Below the pieces are notes generated by a model. That model made no database searches. It worked only from the letters and a program-made list of their open reading frames with translations, and was not told the origin of the DNA. From Kudoa neothunni (taxonomy: Eukaryota; Cnidaria), in contig OZ199838.1 of the NCBI GenBank assembly GCA_964304625.1, positions 5,084,001 to 5,148,000 of the forward strand: a DNA stretch of 64,000 nucleotides, in the 5' to 3' direction. This document shows, in pieces, positions 13,674 through 26,241 of the stretch. How positions within the stretch are numbered: the stretch's first letter is position 1; every line of letters begins with the position of its first letter. Both the position numbers and the translations under genes were made by a program.

Positions 13674-13931
13674 TAACCGATGATCCGTATGGGTCGCCTA
13701 AGGGATCCGTAGCAGCGGAAGAGTATCGAAAACAATAGTAGTATCTATTTACAAACACATGTCTTCAAAATATTTGGTGTCGATTAAATTTTAGGAATAA
13801 TATATTTTAATTTTTTGTAAATAAATTCATTAAATTTGTTCTAAGCCTTCTATTTCATGTGTTTACAATTTCCTTAATATATTTTGAGGTCCGCAAGACA
13901 AATACAATTCCAAACAGGTTTAAAACCACTT
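13674..13931. mobile_element. Possible short hAT-type MITE
   Basis: The left end reads GTGGTTTCTAACC and the inverted right end AAGTGGTTTTAAACC, resembling the CAGTGGTTCTTAACC termini of the better element at 16713. The 8-bp flanks do not match convincingly, so limits are approximate. No coding sequence. Confidence 0.35.
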
Positions 13932-14010
13932 CCTTGAGATTCGCAAAAACGTATACACTCTAACGAACATGGGGTCCGTTGGACCCCAAAGTGGTTTTAA
14001 AATGATTATA

Positions 14011-16004
14011 CCGTCGAGATTGGATATTGCGTGATTCGGTATTGCGTAATTTAAGATTTTCGATATGAAGATATTTACATTGGGATTTAATTTTAGATTT
14101 ATATCATTACTTTATTTCTTAAATTAATAATATAGAATAAAAATAAAAAAATATTTTTTCTATGTGCCTCTGATTTAGTATTGCGTAAAACCTTTTTATT
14201 GCGTAACGTAAATTACCAACGTGACTCGATATTGCGTGATTTCATCTTCAGTATGTCCAGGGAGCAGCGTGAAATTTCTGAGAAAATTAGAATAATACAA
14301 TTCAATAAAATCAATAAAGGGCGCAAAGAAAATGACGGTTGAAAAGTTTAAACTTGGTGGTATGATTATTTTTAATCGATAACAATTTATTTCTTAAAGG
14401 ACATTCAACGCTTGACCGAATTCTTTCTCATGAAACCAAGCTGAAAAATTCAGATATTGCAGGAAATAGGAAGAGGCATTCAAATGGAAGATTTATCAAC
14501 ATAAACGAAGAAGTTTATAAAAAACCCACCAATGGTCACATTATTTCTGATGACGTAATACTTGAAATGGCCACCATAATTTTCAGAAAGAATGTAGTTT
14601 AAAATTTTAAAGCAAGCAGGGGTTGGCTAGCGGGGTTTAAAAAAAGGTTTGGAATCATTTTCAAGCATTTTCATGGTGAAGCTGCGAGCGCTAACGTCGC
14701 GTCTATTGATTCGTGGATCTATGAAAATAAAAATTTGATAAGCATATATAGCCCAAAAAATATAATCAATATTGACGAAACTGGTTTGTTTTATGAGCAA
14801 TTACAGAACAGTAGTTATTTATTAAAAGAAGAAAATGACATTAAAGGTAAAAAGCTATCGAAAAAAAGAATAACGATTTTGGTATCGTGCTCTTTAAGCG
14901 GAGAAAAGGAGCCCTTAGTCGTAATTGGGAAATACCAAAACCCCAGGTGCTTCAAGCGGGTAAAAAATTTACCTTGTGAGTATTATGCCCCAAAAAATTC
15001 TTGGGTGACCTCTGCTATTTTTTTCCAGATAATGAAAAAATTAAATTTTAAAATGGAGTCAGAACAACGAAAAATACTAATCTTGCTGGACCAATGTCCA
15101 GTACATCCCAAAGATATCACTTGCTTTAGTGAAGTTTCTCTTCTTACCTAAAAATACTACGTGTTTTACATCCACTCGATCTCGGAGTGATTAATTGTCT
15201 CAAAAGTAGATATAAAAAAATATTGTGTAGCCATATGGCATTATGCGATGATTCGTTAAATAATAAATTTACATTACTTAATGCAATTTTGACACTCTAA
15301 GAAGCATGGAATAGTATTCCACCTGAAATTATTGTCAACTGTTTTAAAAAGTCGGGCATATTTAGCGAAAGTAAAAGCTAATGGGAACTTCAAAAATTAA
15401 TCCATTATCATAGGAGATACAGAGACGGAAACAAATGATAAAATTTTCAAAGATGAACACAGTATAAATATACAATAAAATTTTGATATTTTTATAGTCG
15501 AGGAGGAAACATGGGACACCAACTTTGATGATGATAACTTACCTACTTGTGAAGAATATAACGGCGATGTCTTAATATCAACAGTGAATCCAATTAAGAA
15601 TGAAATCGAATCTGATGAGGAAGAACCAAAAGTTCCAATAAAAGATATAAAGCATGCCGTAAGTACATTAAGGAAGGTGTTTATTCAAGAAGATCCATCT
15701 GGACTCACCGATCTTCATCCAATAATGGATCGAATTTTAAAAATATCATCTGAAAGATGGCACCAAACTAAAATTACTTCATTTTTTCATAAAAATTAAT
15801 AATTTTATCTGGTTGAGTTAAATAAAATTCCTTATATTTATTATATTTCACTAGCGATGATTTGAAGTAGGATAAACGCACAAAACAAGTTTAAATCGAA
15901 TATTTTTACAAGCGCGCATATGCGTGACTAGATATTGCGTAAAACCTTTTTATTGCGTAATTTTTCCTTGGTCCCAAAAATTACGCAATATCGAATCTCG
16001 ACTG
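14011..16004 (+). mobile_element. pogo/Tigger-like DNA transposon, decayed
   Basis: Imperfect terminal inverted repeats start CCGTCGAGATTGGATATTGC on the left and, read from the right, CAGTCGAGATTCGATATTGC. TA flanks both sides (14009-14010 and 16005-16006), the target duplication of this superfamily. Between them lie transposase remnants on the plus strand: an N-terminal helix-turn-helix region after the ATG near 14253, a CENP-B-like segment (SRGWLAGFKKRFGI, about 14617-14660), a DDE core with INIDETGLFY (first Asp) and ILLDQCPVHP (second Asp) at 14735-15151, the LHPLDLGVINCLK block near 15170-15210 in another frame, and a C-terminal piece ending KITSFFHKN at 15799. Several frame breaks show it is dead. 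The motif TATTGCGTRA recurs near both ends. Confidence 0.85.
14735..15151 (+). pseudogene. DDE transposase core of the pogo/Tigger-like element
   Basis: The longest surviving frame of the transposase, about 138 residues. It shows the family order: IDETGLFY, a basic KGKKLSKKRITIL block, EKEPLVVIGKYQNPRCFK, and ILLDQCPVHP. These match the DDE_1/CENP-B domain of pogo, Tigger and jerky proteins. It lacks the N-terminal DNA-binding part and the third acidic block, which lie in neighbouring frames. Confidence 0.85.
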
Positions 16005-16712
16005 TAATATTTTAAATATTCTTCCAAACATTTTAATTTTATGTTACTATCGTTAAATTACGATATTCACAGTTTATTAAACTTTGGATAAAAACTAACA
16101 AAATTACGCTTTGAAATAAAAATTGACACCCTACGAATTTGGGGTCTTTTGGACCCCAGAATTTTATTATACGATAATTAATAAAAAAAATATTTCAAAA
16201 TGCCAAACAAATTTTAAGTAATTTCTACTGACTGAATTTTGAGAAAAAGAAAATTCATCGGGCCAATTGATCCTCCCCAAGTCAATTCGGCAAGCTAATA
16301 TAAGTATCGTACAAGCTCGCTGGATGATAAATCAAGCGTGCTAGTTGTTGCATGTCTAGAATGCAAATTCTTAGGTTTTTAATAAACTTGAAATGTTTGA
16401 AATTAAATAGTTTGATATTTATTGTTTCTAAAAACTACAACTAATTAACAATCGTAGGATCAGAATGTGATTAAATCCCCCGATTAATTTTGTTCAAAGA
16501 AATCGGAATTATGGAATAAAACTTTAAAAAAGTATTGTGTAGATTTTTTCCTCATCAAAATGACAAAAAATAAACACTCGGTGCATTAGTTTTGAGGATA
16601 CTTCGGTCGATTTCATTATTCGCGTAAGTATAATTAATGTTCAAAACAAAAATCTATTGACTTTGATATTCAACTTTTTTTGCTTTGTTGATGTTTATTT
16701 CTTCCTCTATAG
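16005..16712. other. Spacer between two transposons
   Basis: AT-rich with no gene. It holds one GGGGTC..GACCCC palindrome at 16141-16156, related to those near TTAA element ends. Confidence 0.5.
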
Positions 16713-17924
16713 CAATGGTTCTTAACCTTTTTTCCCTCGGACTCCTAATTTGTTTAAGGACTTATCACGGATCCCATCTTGTTTAATGCATAATGCAATC
16801 ATACATATAAATATTTTACCCTTTCGTTCCTATTGTTCACTTCAGCGAACAGATTAAAAAATATTTGACGTTATTGTTAAATTATTTATTTAAAAAGAAA
16901 TAAATTTCAAATTGTATATAATTTTAATATTAGTTTAATTTAAAAAATTCTTGATGAAAAAGAAAAATTTGGGAACGAAAATAAAAACATGAATTATTTA
17001 TCCATTATCCTCGATTTTTTTTAATATTTTTTATGTAACTTAATTATATAGTGTTTATTTTAAAATATGTATTAACAATTTTAAATCACTAATACGTCAA
17101 TTTTTTCTTGTAATAAAACAAAAAAGATAAAAACTATGAAATCTCTCCCTGTGATTTTTTTAGAAATTATTAAAATTCCAACCAAATATAGACAATGATG
17201 CATAATATTTTAAAATACAAAATTTAATGAAATTTGTTAAATTATTATCTATACATGGGTAAATGTTTAAAAATAAAATCCATAAAAAAGTTTCTGAATG
17301 AAAAATGTTCTTGTAATAATCGAATTATTTTTTACATACGAAATCTTTATTTTTGTTAATTATTGCGTTTACTACAATAAAGAGTTAATAGGCGTGGAAT
17401 TTTTATAAAATAGAATGCGAGATTACTGCAAAAACCCTACTTTTTTATAAATAATAGACATAAAAATATTTAATGAGATTCTTGTGGTTTCTTTCTATCA
17501 ATAAGTTCACAGAATTATGACGAGTATTTAAAAGAGAAACACGCATATTAACGATTTTGTGACCTTTTTATGGGAACCAACATGGAAATCTAGTTTCGCA
17601 ATAATAGCTTTTTGTAAAAGGAGTAATCAATCCAATAGAATACTCTGCAACATCAAGAAGTATATTTTGGAAATTTTTAGTTTTAATCAAACAACGTACT
17701 GAATAGTTTTTTCTTTATAGATTTTTTACAAAATAAATTATAACACAAGGAAATTTTGTAATAAATAGAAAATGCTTATAAGAAACAATGACGCAAGGGT
17801 ATATTTCAAATTTATAATAATTACGCTAATGTTTAAAAATACCTGATTACAATGAATGTATGACGATAAAATTGGATTCAGATTTGATTTAAATCACTCA
17901 CGGACCCCAGGTTAAGAACCGCTG
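16713..17924. mobile_element. Non-autonomous hAT-type element with target duplication
   Basis: The termini are inverted: CAATGGTTCTTAACC on the left and, read from the right, CAGCGGTTCTTAACC. The flanks form an 8-bp duplication, CTCTATAG (16705-16712) against CTCTGTAG (17925-17932), seven of eight identical, as expected for hAT transposition. The 1.2 kb interior is extremely AT-rich and has no transposase frame. Confidence 0.8.
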
Positions 17925-17953
17925 CTCTGTAGGATGAAAAATAGTTGATTTAT

Positions 17954-20277
17954 TTAACCCTCTAATGATCCCAACAACGATGAGATGAACGTGTAATGGA
18001 CTTTGGGTGAAATTTTATTCCATATTTTTTTGAATTATAACACTTTAAAAAATCTAATAATCAATATTATAGAATAATTCTTAATTCCTATGAATGAAAC
18101 GCTCGAAAAGTTATGTTAAATTTTGACGCAATCCACGCGATAATCGGCTTCGTTTACGATCCGTCTTATCTTATATCGGTACACATCTATGTTTCATTGA
18201 AAAAGTGATTGCGTTAATGCAGCGGAATTAAACGTGTTGCGCCAGTTGAAATATTAAAATAAAATATACAAAGAATTCTTAACAATTATGCGATGTTAAA
18301 ACAGTTTTTAAATGCGTGAATTGGACAATGAAACTTTTGACAATTTTGCACCATTTAGGAGATTTTTTATCATTTTTCCTCTCACTGTATCCACACGTTG
18401 CTCGCTTTACATTAAAAAGAGGTTCCAGTTTGGACGCATAAACAATGCTGAGACCTGTTTTTATTGCTTTGTTTGTGGAATTTGGTGTCAACAAGGTTTT
18501 GTTTAATTGTTCAACGATTTTTTTAAGAAAATCATGCATTTTGATTTATTGGGAACATAAGATACCAACATATACTTTTCACAGAATACAAAAATGCTGC
18601 CAGAGGGGACTCTATTTGGTGATGATTGGAGGTATGGTGGTATCTCTAGTTTTTAACGTAATGTCTCTATAGTCAATTTTTTCCAACAATTTTTCAGCAA
18701 GAAGCATCGGTAAGAAGACATTTTCGTCAACAACATGATGATCATTACCTGATAAACAAAATTCATCAATGTAATCATTAGAATCACACATCTTCATATA
18801 ATTCGCGCATATGATTAAATTAATTTATCTAACATTTCCTTACTTTCTACAAAAACTACTCGTTGGAATTTTATTTAAGTTAGAAGTGGTTTACATTTTT
18901 GAAATATTTTTAATCAAACAAAACTTGGGGTAAATTTTACCCCAACGACCATTACAAGATAAAATCTACTATCTATCTACCATATATATAAAGCTGAAGT
19001 GTCCGTGTGTGTGTGTGTCAACAAGTATGCATGTGCGTCAAAAATTTTTCCTTATAGAGAGATATTTATGAAATTTTTTAAAGATCGCAATGTTTCAAAA
19101 AATCTTTAAATAATTTTCACACTACCAAATGTTCCCTTAAATGTTTAGAAAATGGTGATTTTATCGATTCAAAGTTTGTTTATCAGATTACTTGAGTTTA
19201 ACAATACGATTAACACCTGCTTATGACCTGCTGGTGGTCGGTTGAAGTTAATTTTCCCCTTTATATGCTCTATCAAATGACGATTAGCTGCTGCTATCTG
19301 ACTTTTTATATAAACTTAGTGTATAAATTTAGGTGTTCGTGCAGATACACTCCTTATTTGTGGAGTTTAAACGTATATGACTTGATAAGTATATTTTAAA
19401 GTTCGATTAATGGTTTTCGATGTGATAAAAAATCTATATTTGTTTCATTAATAGCGAATTAGTTGTGTATGCGATCATCGGATAGATTAAAGCCTTAGAA
19501 TAAACGCACTGTGTCTGTAGATTTATTTGAAATCGTCCGCTAAGTTGAACTTTCAGTGATTAAATTCTATGTAGATGATTGTACTTTTACTCCATCCGAT
19601 TATTTAAATTGTTTATGTTGAAGTTTACGCGATTTTTAGCTGTTTGCTTGGGAAAAGTGTATTAACGTTTATGTTGGGCAACGCGATGCTAATTTTAACA
19701 ATATCAATTTATTTTCGTACGGTTTCTTTTATCTCTATTATTTTTTCTATTTTTTTATCTCTTAAAAAGTTAGTGATGCACACAGATACTGAGCCGGGCC
19801 AGAATTCGACTTTTAAAAATCCTCCGGGCTAAGATTAACGTTTAAGATAACATTTTAGCGGGATTTAAATGAGGAATTTATAAAAATACGACATTGACAA
19901 TAAATTATTTAGCATTGGTGCCGGGCCACGAAATTTTTAAATGAACCCCGGGATTGATACTTTCCTTCACAGAAAGAATCATAATTTAAATTTCGCTAAT
20001 CCAAATCGTTGAAAGTGTTACTTAAAATTTTAGTTATTTTGCATCTATAGGTTAATTTGAAACTTCAGTATATTTTTGAATGTTATTAAGAAATGTCTCT
20101 ATGCGAAATCTCCCCAGGTGACGCTGGGCAATTTCCGCTAATAAAAATTAAACTTGTACAATAATTTGTCGAAAAAAATTTTTTCGTCCAACCAAAGACA
20201 AAATTTTATTAGAAGAATAACTGGAATATATTAAGTATTAGTTTACTTTTTAAAAAGATATACCATTAGAGGGTTGA
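17954..20277. mobile_element. piggyBac-type element (copy A), split by a Helitron
   Basis: The left end is TTAACCCTCTAATGATCCC; the right end, read inverted, is TTCAACCCTCTAATGG. A second copy in opposite orientation lies at 49691-50822 and aligns along its length. The 18965-20141 stretch is extra in copy A, leaving about 1147 bp. Minus-strand relics inside encode an acidic segment (MKMCDSNDYIDEFC, 18612-18797) and a Cys/Lys-rich C-terminal-like segment (18279-18539, with RATCGYSERKND and KWCKIVKSF). These resemble the two ends of a piggyBac transposase with the catalytic middle missing, so I read it as an internally deleted, non-autonomous derivative; the homology is weak. Confidence 0.7.
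18965..20141 (+). mobile_element. Non-autonomous Helitron inserted in the piggyBac-type element
   Basis: It starts TCTACTATC and ends GCTAA, preceded 10 bp inside by a hairpin (CCCAG GTGACG CTGGG, 20114-20129). It sits exactly between A and T. The matching position in the other piggyBac-type copy (complement of about 49835) reads GATAAAATAAAAATT with nothing inserted, so joining the flanks here restores the empty site with no duplication. A 5' TC, a 3' hairpin plus CTRR, A^T insertion and lack of target duplication are the Helitron hallmarks. No Rep/helicase gene is present; it contains a short GT run near 19005. Confidence 0.9.
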
Positions 20278-22437
20278 ACGAAAATTTACGGAACGTTATA
20301 AGGCCCACCGAATAGTATTTTGAAGGATTAATTGGCCAACGAATCACCTTTTTCTCATTCTGTCGGTGGAGATTTCTTAGAATTCGGTTGAAATTTCGAA
20401 ACATTTGTTATTAACTTTCGTAAAATAACAAATGGGGTCCGATAGACCACAAGTTAATAGGAGTGTAGTCGGTTTTGTGTACTTTAAGATCAATAGCAAT
20501 TAAAGCGTTTTAAATAGATTTTGCAATTAACACGCTAAAATATATATGGACAATAAAAGTAGGAGCATTATTTATTTTTCCTCATATTGTTGAAATTTAA
20601 AATATTTAATTTTGAGCTTATGACTAGCAAACTTTTCATTATATTTTCGATATGACTATTTAACTTATAAGTTTTGTCTTCATCAAATAATTTAAAAATT
20701 TTTATTAATATTCCAAGTTTTATATGTTTTTAAATAATCTTTATCCATATTATAATTAGACTAATATTATAAGTTCATCTTTAGAGCAACTTAATAGAAA
20801 TAACTTTTTATGTAACTCATTATTCGTTAAATCTTGTCATGACATCGTCTTTATATTGTATAGTGCAGTTACCTTAATTTTAAGTATAGAATCAATATAT
20901 CAATAAATTATGGAGCTATAGTAATATATTTAACCTAAATATTTTTTCTTTAAAATCCTAAATGATTTTGTTTAGAACATATTAATATACAAAATTACCA
21001 TCTATTTTGAAAATGAGCATCTCTATGTTAAATTCATTTGAGAAGTGAGTAGAGAATCTTTCAAAATTTTCATTTTACTTGTTAAAATGAATTAACGCGA
21101 GTTAAAACTTAGATGTAAAAAATATTTCCCTTTACACTGAAAAAATAAGTAACAATTAAAATCACTCTTTATTTATAAAAAAAATTTTAATATTAAGTTA
21201 TGAATTTCTTATCTCATTGGTCCTTTTGAATCAAACTTTAATAAAGATATATCAGTTAAAACATCCATATTCTAGAACTAGTATTTCCAATAACATGTTT
21301 AAGTTATGCTGATAGATAACCTGATTAACTTTATTACAATGACCTTTGTGATTGATCATTTATTTTCCACTTAATTTTGTTCAACAAAAATTTATACTGA
21401 ATAGAAAAGATGATCCGAAACAAGCCATTTAATATAAGCATGTAAAATCAAAATTAATCTTCCCATAATTATTTATTGGTTAAAGTACAACAAGTAAATT
21501 TACATTTTTCCGGTTAAGTATTGGTTGGCTTTTCAATGTTTATTTAAATTATATGCTTAATATTCAAAAATATAATGATTTAATCGAAAAATCTGATACA
21601 TAGTAACTGAAAATTTTCTCATAAAACATAATGTTATAGATTATTACTAAGTAGTAATTTAACGGATGCTTCCCCGTCTCGCTAGAGCTTCACCTTTATT
21701 ATACTATTGGATCCTATTAGAAACTTTGAGTCTACTAAACACAACATTTAACTTCAGGATTTAATTTAGAATTAATTGAACGATCAATTGGAGTTTGTAA
21801 TAAAAAGAGAGGAAAAATAACAAATATTAAATTGAGGGTCCACCGGGACCTTGGGCTACCTTTGGAGAATTAATAAGCCATTATCCGGGTTAAGACAAAA
21901 ATTAAAATTAATAATCCGAGCATTAAATCAAGGTGACAATAGTGAATCTACTACAGGCTAATGATCGATCAAGGTAAGTATATTCCTACCAATACAAAGG
22001 TTGTCCATGTTGGTACGTTTTGGCTTGGAGGTGTATATGTGGTAGGTTCGGAGTCACATAAGTTTAATCCACACAAAATTTAAGTAATGTGAAATTCTTA
22101 ATGCCTCCATTTTTTTCAATTTTGCACTAAAATAACTATTTGTCTATTTAACAAAGATCCAATAAAGGCCACTCAAAGCTGTTCTCTAAATGTTTTCTAC
22201 CAATTCATGCTTTTTGTTACATGACATACTTTATTTATTTGATTATTAAATTGAGTGATTAATTAAACTCCTATGTCTAACTTTCTTTCTATTCTTTGAA
22301 ACCATTTCATTTTATGTTTTATTTTAAGATCGTTTTACATCCGTTATGTTAGGTTACATGAAATAACATGGCAACCCCAATCAATGCTCACTTCTAATAA
22401 TATAGTTAACCTTTACACTTATGATTCATCTTTAGGA
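20278..22437. other. Intergenic DNA before ABCG copy 2
   Basis: Very AT-rich with no supported gene. It holds a GGGGTCC-type palindrome at about 20434 and a degenerate one at about 21837. The last few hundred bases should include the former promoter of ABCG copy 2. Confidence 0.45.
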
Positions 22438-25045
22438 GCAATAAACTATCCTCCGAAAAAACACTCTAAGATTCCAAAATATTAACCTTGTATGTGAAGA
22501 TCTAGTTATTCTGAGTGATATCCACGGAGAAATTTCCTCACAGAGTATGGTAGCTCTCATGGGTCCTAGTGGTAGAATTATTATATAAACTCCTAATGTT
22601 ATTTGTCCCTATGTTTGAATAATTTTTATAGGTAGTGGAAAATCATCACTTTTGAATGTGTTGAGTTATCGACGTGAATTGCTTGGAAATGCTGTCTCTA
22701 GTGGATACATCAGTTTGAACGATGTAATGCTAACTAAAAAGGATCGATACCGCATAGGTTATGTGATGCAAGAGGATATATTTTTTCCCCACATTGACTC
22801 TATACGAAACTCTCACAGTATCAGTTTGTATAATGCTTAAACAAATTAAAATGTTGACTTAAGTTCTACGTAAATTTACGAAATTTCTAAGAAGTATACT
22901 CACGATGAAAAGGAAATTATAGTATTTAAATGTCTAATTTTAATTAATTTTGATTATTTTTCTGCCAAGATAGCAAAAACTTGCTCAAAGTATGCATCTT
23001 GAAAACTGTATGAATACAAGTACATTTTAAAATGTTTATACTGGATATAATACTAAAAAATATTGTTGCTTAAAGTAATGGGAGGTGGTATCATACGAGG
23101 ATTGTCAGGAGGTATAACAATCTTTGCTTTGTAAGAACATAGTTATTGGACAAAAATTAAGGTGAAAGAAAGCGTGCTAGTGTGGCGTGTGAACTTATTA
23201 CCGACCCTGTTATTCTTATGTTGGATGTATTTTATTTTTTCAAGATTTTAAGAGGCAATACTAACTAGACACAAAAAAATAGGAACCCACTTCTGGCTTA
23301 GATGCTTACATGGCAGCAACAGTTGTCAATATCTTGAAAGATTATTGTATAACAAGAAAAAAAAATTGTTATTGCATCGATTCATCAACCTAATAGTCAA
23401 ACTTTTCATTGCTTTGACCATCTTGTATTATTAACGTGTGGAAAAGTAAGTTGCTTCATTACGTTTTACAACAACCGCCTGTTTTAATGTTAAATTGAAG
23501 TTAGCATATGAAGGTTCTATACATAACGTGTCTACATTTTTTTGCCGATTGTGGCTTCCAATGTCCTCAACAATGGAACATTGCAGACTATATGTGTAAA
23601 TTAACTGTTATAATGTTTTATTAGATGAATGTTGTTGTGTTTATGATTTAGTAGAAGTGGTAGGCTCCAACAGTCAGTCCATTGATAAGATTGTAACTAA
23701 ATTTAAAAATTTGTAACTTTTTTAGGCAACCCGTCGATAAATGTTCACTTATCATGTTATATCACTTAGAAAAGAACAAAAACTTAGCAAATACAACAAT
23801 CAAAATATTGAAAACAACAGCGATAAAGCGCCTTCATCTGTCGGTCTTACCGAAGGGGTGATAATCGAAGAAAAATCAAGGAAAAAATGGCCTGCTGGAA
23901 GACAAATTCAGTTTAGATGGCTTTTACGACGAAATTTCCTTTTATCGATTGAAGATCAGTTGAGCTTGCTGAGCTTAAACAAAACCGTTGTGATTTCCTT
24001 AATTTTGGGAACTGTCTGGTTCAACTTGAAATGGGATGCTACCCACTTAAAAGATATACTTGGGCTTGTATTGCTTAATTAGAGTAGATTCGATGGGTTT
24101 TTAATGATGTTATAGTTATACTATTTGGTGGTGGAAAACTTTTCAAACCCATTTTTTACCAGTGTTTTTGTGTGTGAGAATTCTACTTTCTGATTACACA
24201 TTTTCTGTATTCTAATATTGAAATATGTTTTTTTATAGTTGACGCCGAAAAACCGGTAATTTCAAGGGAAAGAATATCCTCCATGTATAGTCTTTTTCCT
24301 GTACTATGCGGCGAAAGTGTTGGGTGAATTACCAGTATTAATAATCCGCCCTATCCTACACACTATTATTGTATATCCTATGACTGGTTTACCTAAAGGA
24401 CTGATAATTCTGCCATTTATTGCGTTACTATATGTGGCCAATATTGTTGGAATGGTAAATATGTCTCTGGTTTTATCATATTTGACTTATAGTTGTATTT
24501 TGTAGAATTTCGGTTTGTTTATTAGTTCGATGGGGTTACGTCGAAAAGAAACCCTTACTGTTATGGTCATTTTTTTTGTTTTTTTCGATTTGTATGGCGG
24601 CTTTTTTGTTTCCAAATTTCCATCAGGATTGAAATGGGGTAAATATGTGTCGCCTTTGTTTTGTTTTTATGTCCTTCTTGTCCACACATTATTCAGCCAC
24701 AAAAACTTAGTGTAATTCCATTTACTTATTTGGAAGGCATTGAACGTAACTTGATGGTCCTTTGTATTTAGTTGTGATACAATGCAAGCTATGCAACAGT
24801 GTACAAATGTAGCTGAAAACGAGACATTAGATGTTAGCGTTATTCTGGATGCTATTCAAGCTGATATTAACTATTATTGGTTCATTTTAATTATATGTGT
24901 GACTACAGTTGTTATAAATACGTTGACTTTTGTAACTCTTCGAAAAACTATTACCAAACCAGCAACGGGGTTCTCATTGTGCGACGTCTGCAATCCAATC
25001 AACACAATTACTAAAGAATACAAAAAATCTCCTGTACTGGCATAA
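22438..25045 (+). pseudogene. ABCG-type half-transporter, copy 2 (frameshifted)
   Basis: Closely similar to copy 1 exon by exon, with introns at the same places (for example 12058-12114 in copy 1 matches the 56-nt intron after IADYM here). It keeps SGKSSLLNVLSYRREL, YVMQEDIFFP, LSGGERKR and MLDEPTSGLD across exons and an intact last exon (24782-25045). Relative to copy 1 it has single extra bases in or beside homopolymers at about 22781-22790, 23356-23366, 23536-23543 and 24293-24300, each shifting the frame. The N-terminal segment lacks an in-frame ATG. It is either a young unprocessed pseudogene or carries homopolymer sequencing errors; HSP70 nearby shows none, which favours real decay. Transcript reads would decide. 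Confidence 0.75.
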
Positions 25046-26241
25046 CAATAAATCTAGCAATTATATTTTCTAAATGGATAAAATTATTTTCTATCTCACT
25101 GTGAATTTTTGCTGTTCGCTTCTTAAAGCTACTGGCTAGTAAATCTAAGAAGAGTGGAGCTATTGTGTTTGATCAAGTCTTCTGTCTAGTTTAAAAGAAA
25201 AACATAGTGAAAATAGTAATACAGTAAAAAATGGTTATTGTGCATTATTTGGGGGAATGGTAAGAACGTAGGAAATAAATTTTGTGTGCAATTTTTATTG
25301 TAAATGCGTGCGAACTTAAATAAAATTTAAATAGTATCTTTAAAATTAATTAACAATTATTTTTTGAAATAATCCTTTATAAACGTGTATTTTATAATTT
25401 TAGACAGCAATGTATCATTGGATAGAATTCATTCAATCCAGACGAATCTTTTAAGTGAAACACCCTCAATATTTCGGAGGGGGCATTTTACAGCTTCTAC
25501 GTATTTACATCATATTCGATACGCACATTTTTATTGAAGCTGGTGTTACATTAACTATTTACACTTTGAATGGATGTAAATTTTTTTAATATTTATCATT
25601 GGTGATCATAGATATATTTTAAATATTAAAAAATGGCGGAAGTTATTGGTGTGGTAAATTTTAATCCTTAATGTCGTATACGCACGCGCAGTGGAAATTT
25701 GTAATCCTAGAAACTCTCATTCACGAGCCGTATCCAGATTAAATTTTTAAATTCTGCTATATTTAATTATTTCTGGCCCACCGCTTCTCTCTAAGGACCA
25801 GAAATATTCAAATATAGACAAAACTCGATACATTCGAACATTGTTTAGTATCAATAACCACTTATTAACATTAATAATCATTTTTTATCATATACTAATA
25901 AGTCTTTTAAGCGCGCAAAATATGATTATCAATTATTAAGCACATGTAAGTGAATGGAATAATTATTATTTAGTGAGCAATATTCTTTCTAAGCAATTTC
26001 TATTAATATCATCCCTATGCCGTCATTACAGTTTTTATAGTTAATCTAATCCGAAATTTTTTTCATAAATATAAGAACAACGGAGAAAATTTGCATACCT
26101 TTTAATAAGATTTAGATTATAGGACAGTGATATTAAGATAATGATTTTCATACGAAAGCCCCCTCGCCTACAGAAGTAACCCGCATATAAATCTAATTCA
26201 AGACGATAAAAAGTTGGTCGACCCAAAAGTCACGATTAAAA
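25046..26241. other. Spacer between ABCG copies 2 and 3
   Basis: AT-rich, no gene. Contains one member of the dispersed hairpin family (25757-25816). Confidence 0.5.
25757..25816. repeat. Dispersed hairpin repeat, member 1
   Basis: Imperfect palindrome: the arm CTATATTTAATTATTTCTGG pairs with CCAGAAATATTCAAATATAG across a loop of about 20 bases. Three related copies stand at 41104, 41587 and 49007. Confidence 0.75.

Noticed and set aside
18279-18672. Host genes suggested by overlapping frames on both strands
   Set aside because: The same frames recur in the inverted copy at 49.7-50.8 kb, so they belong to the repeated element.
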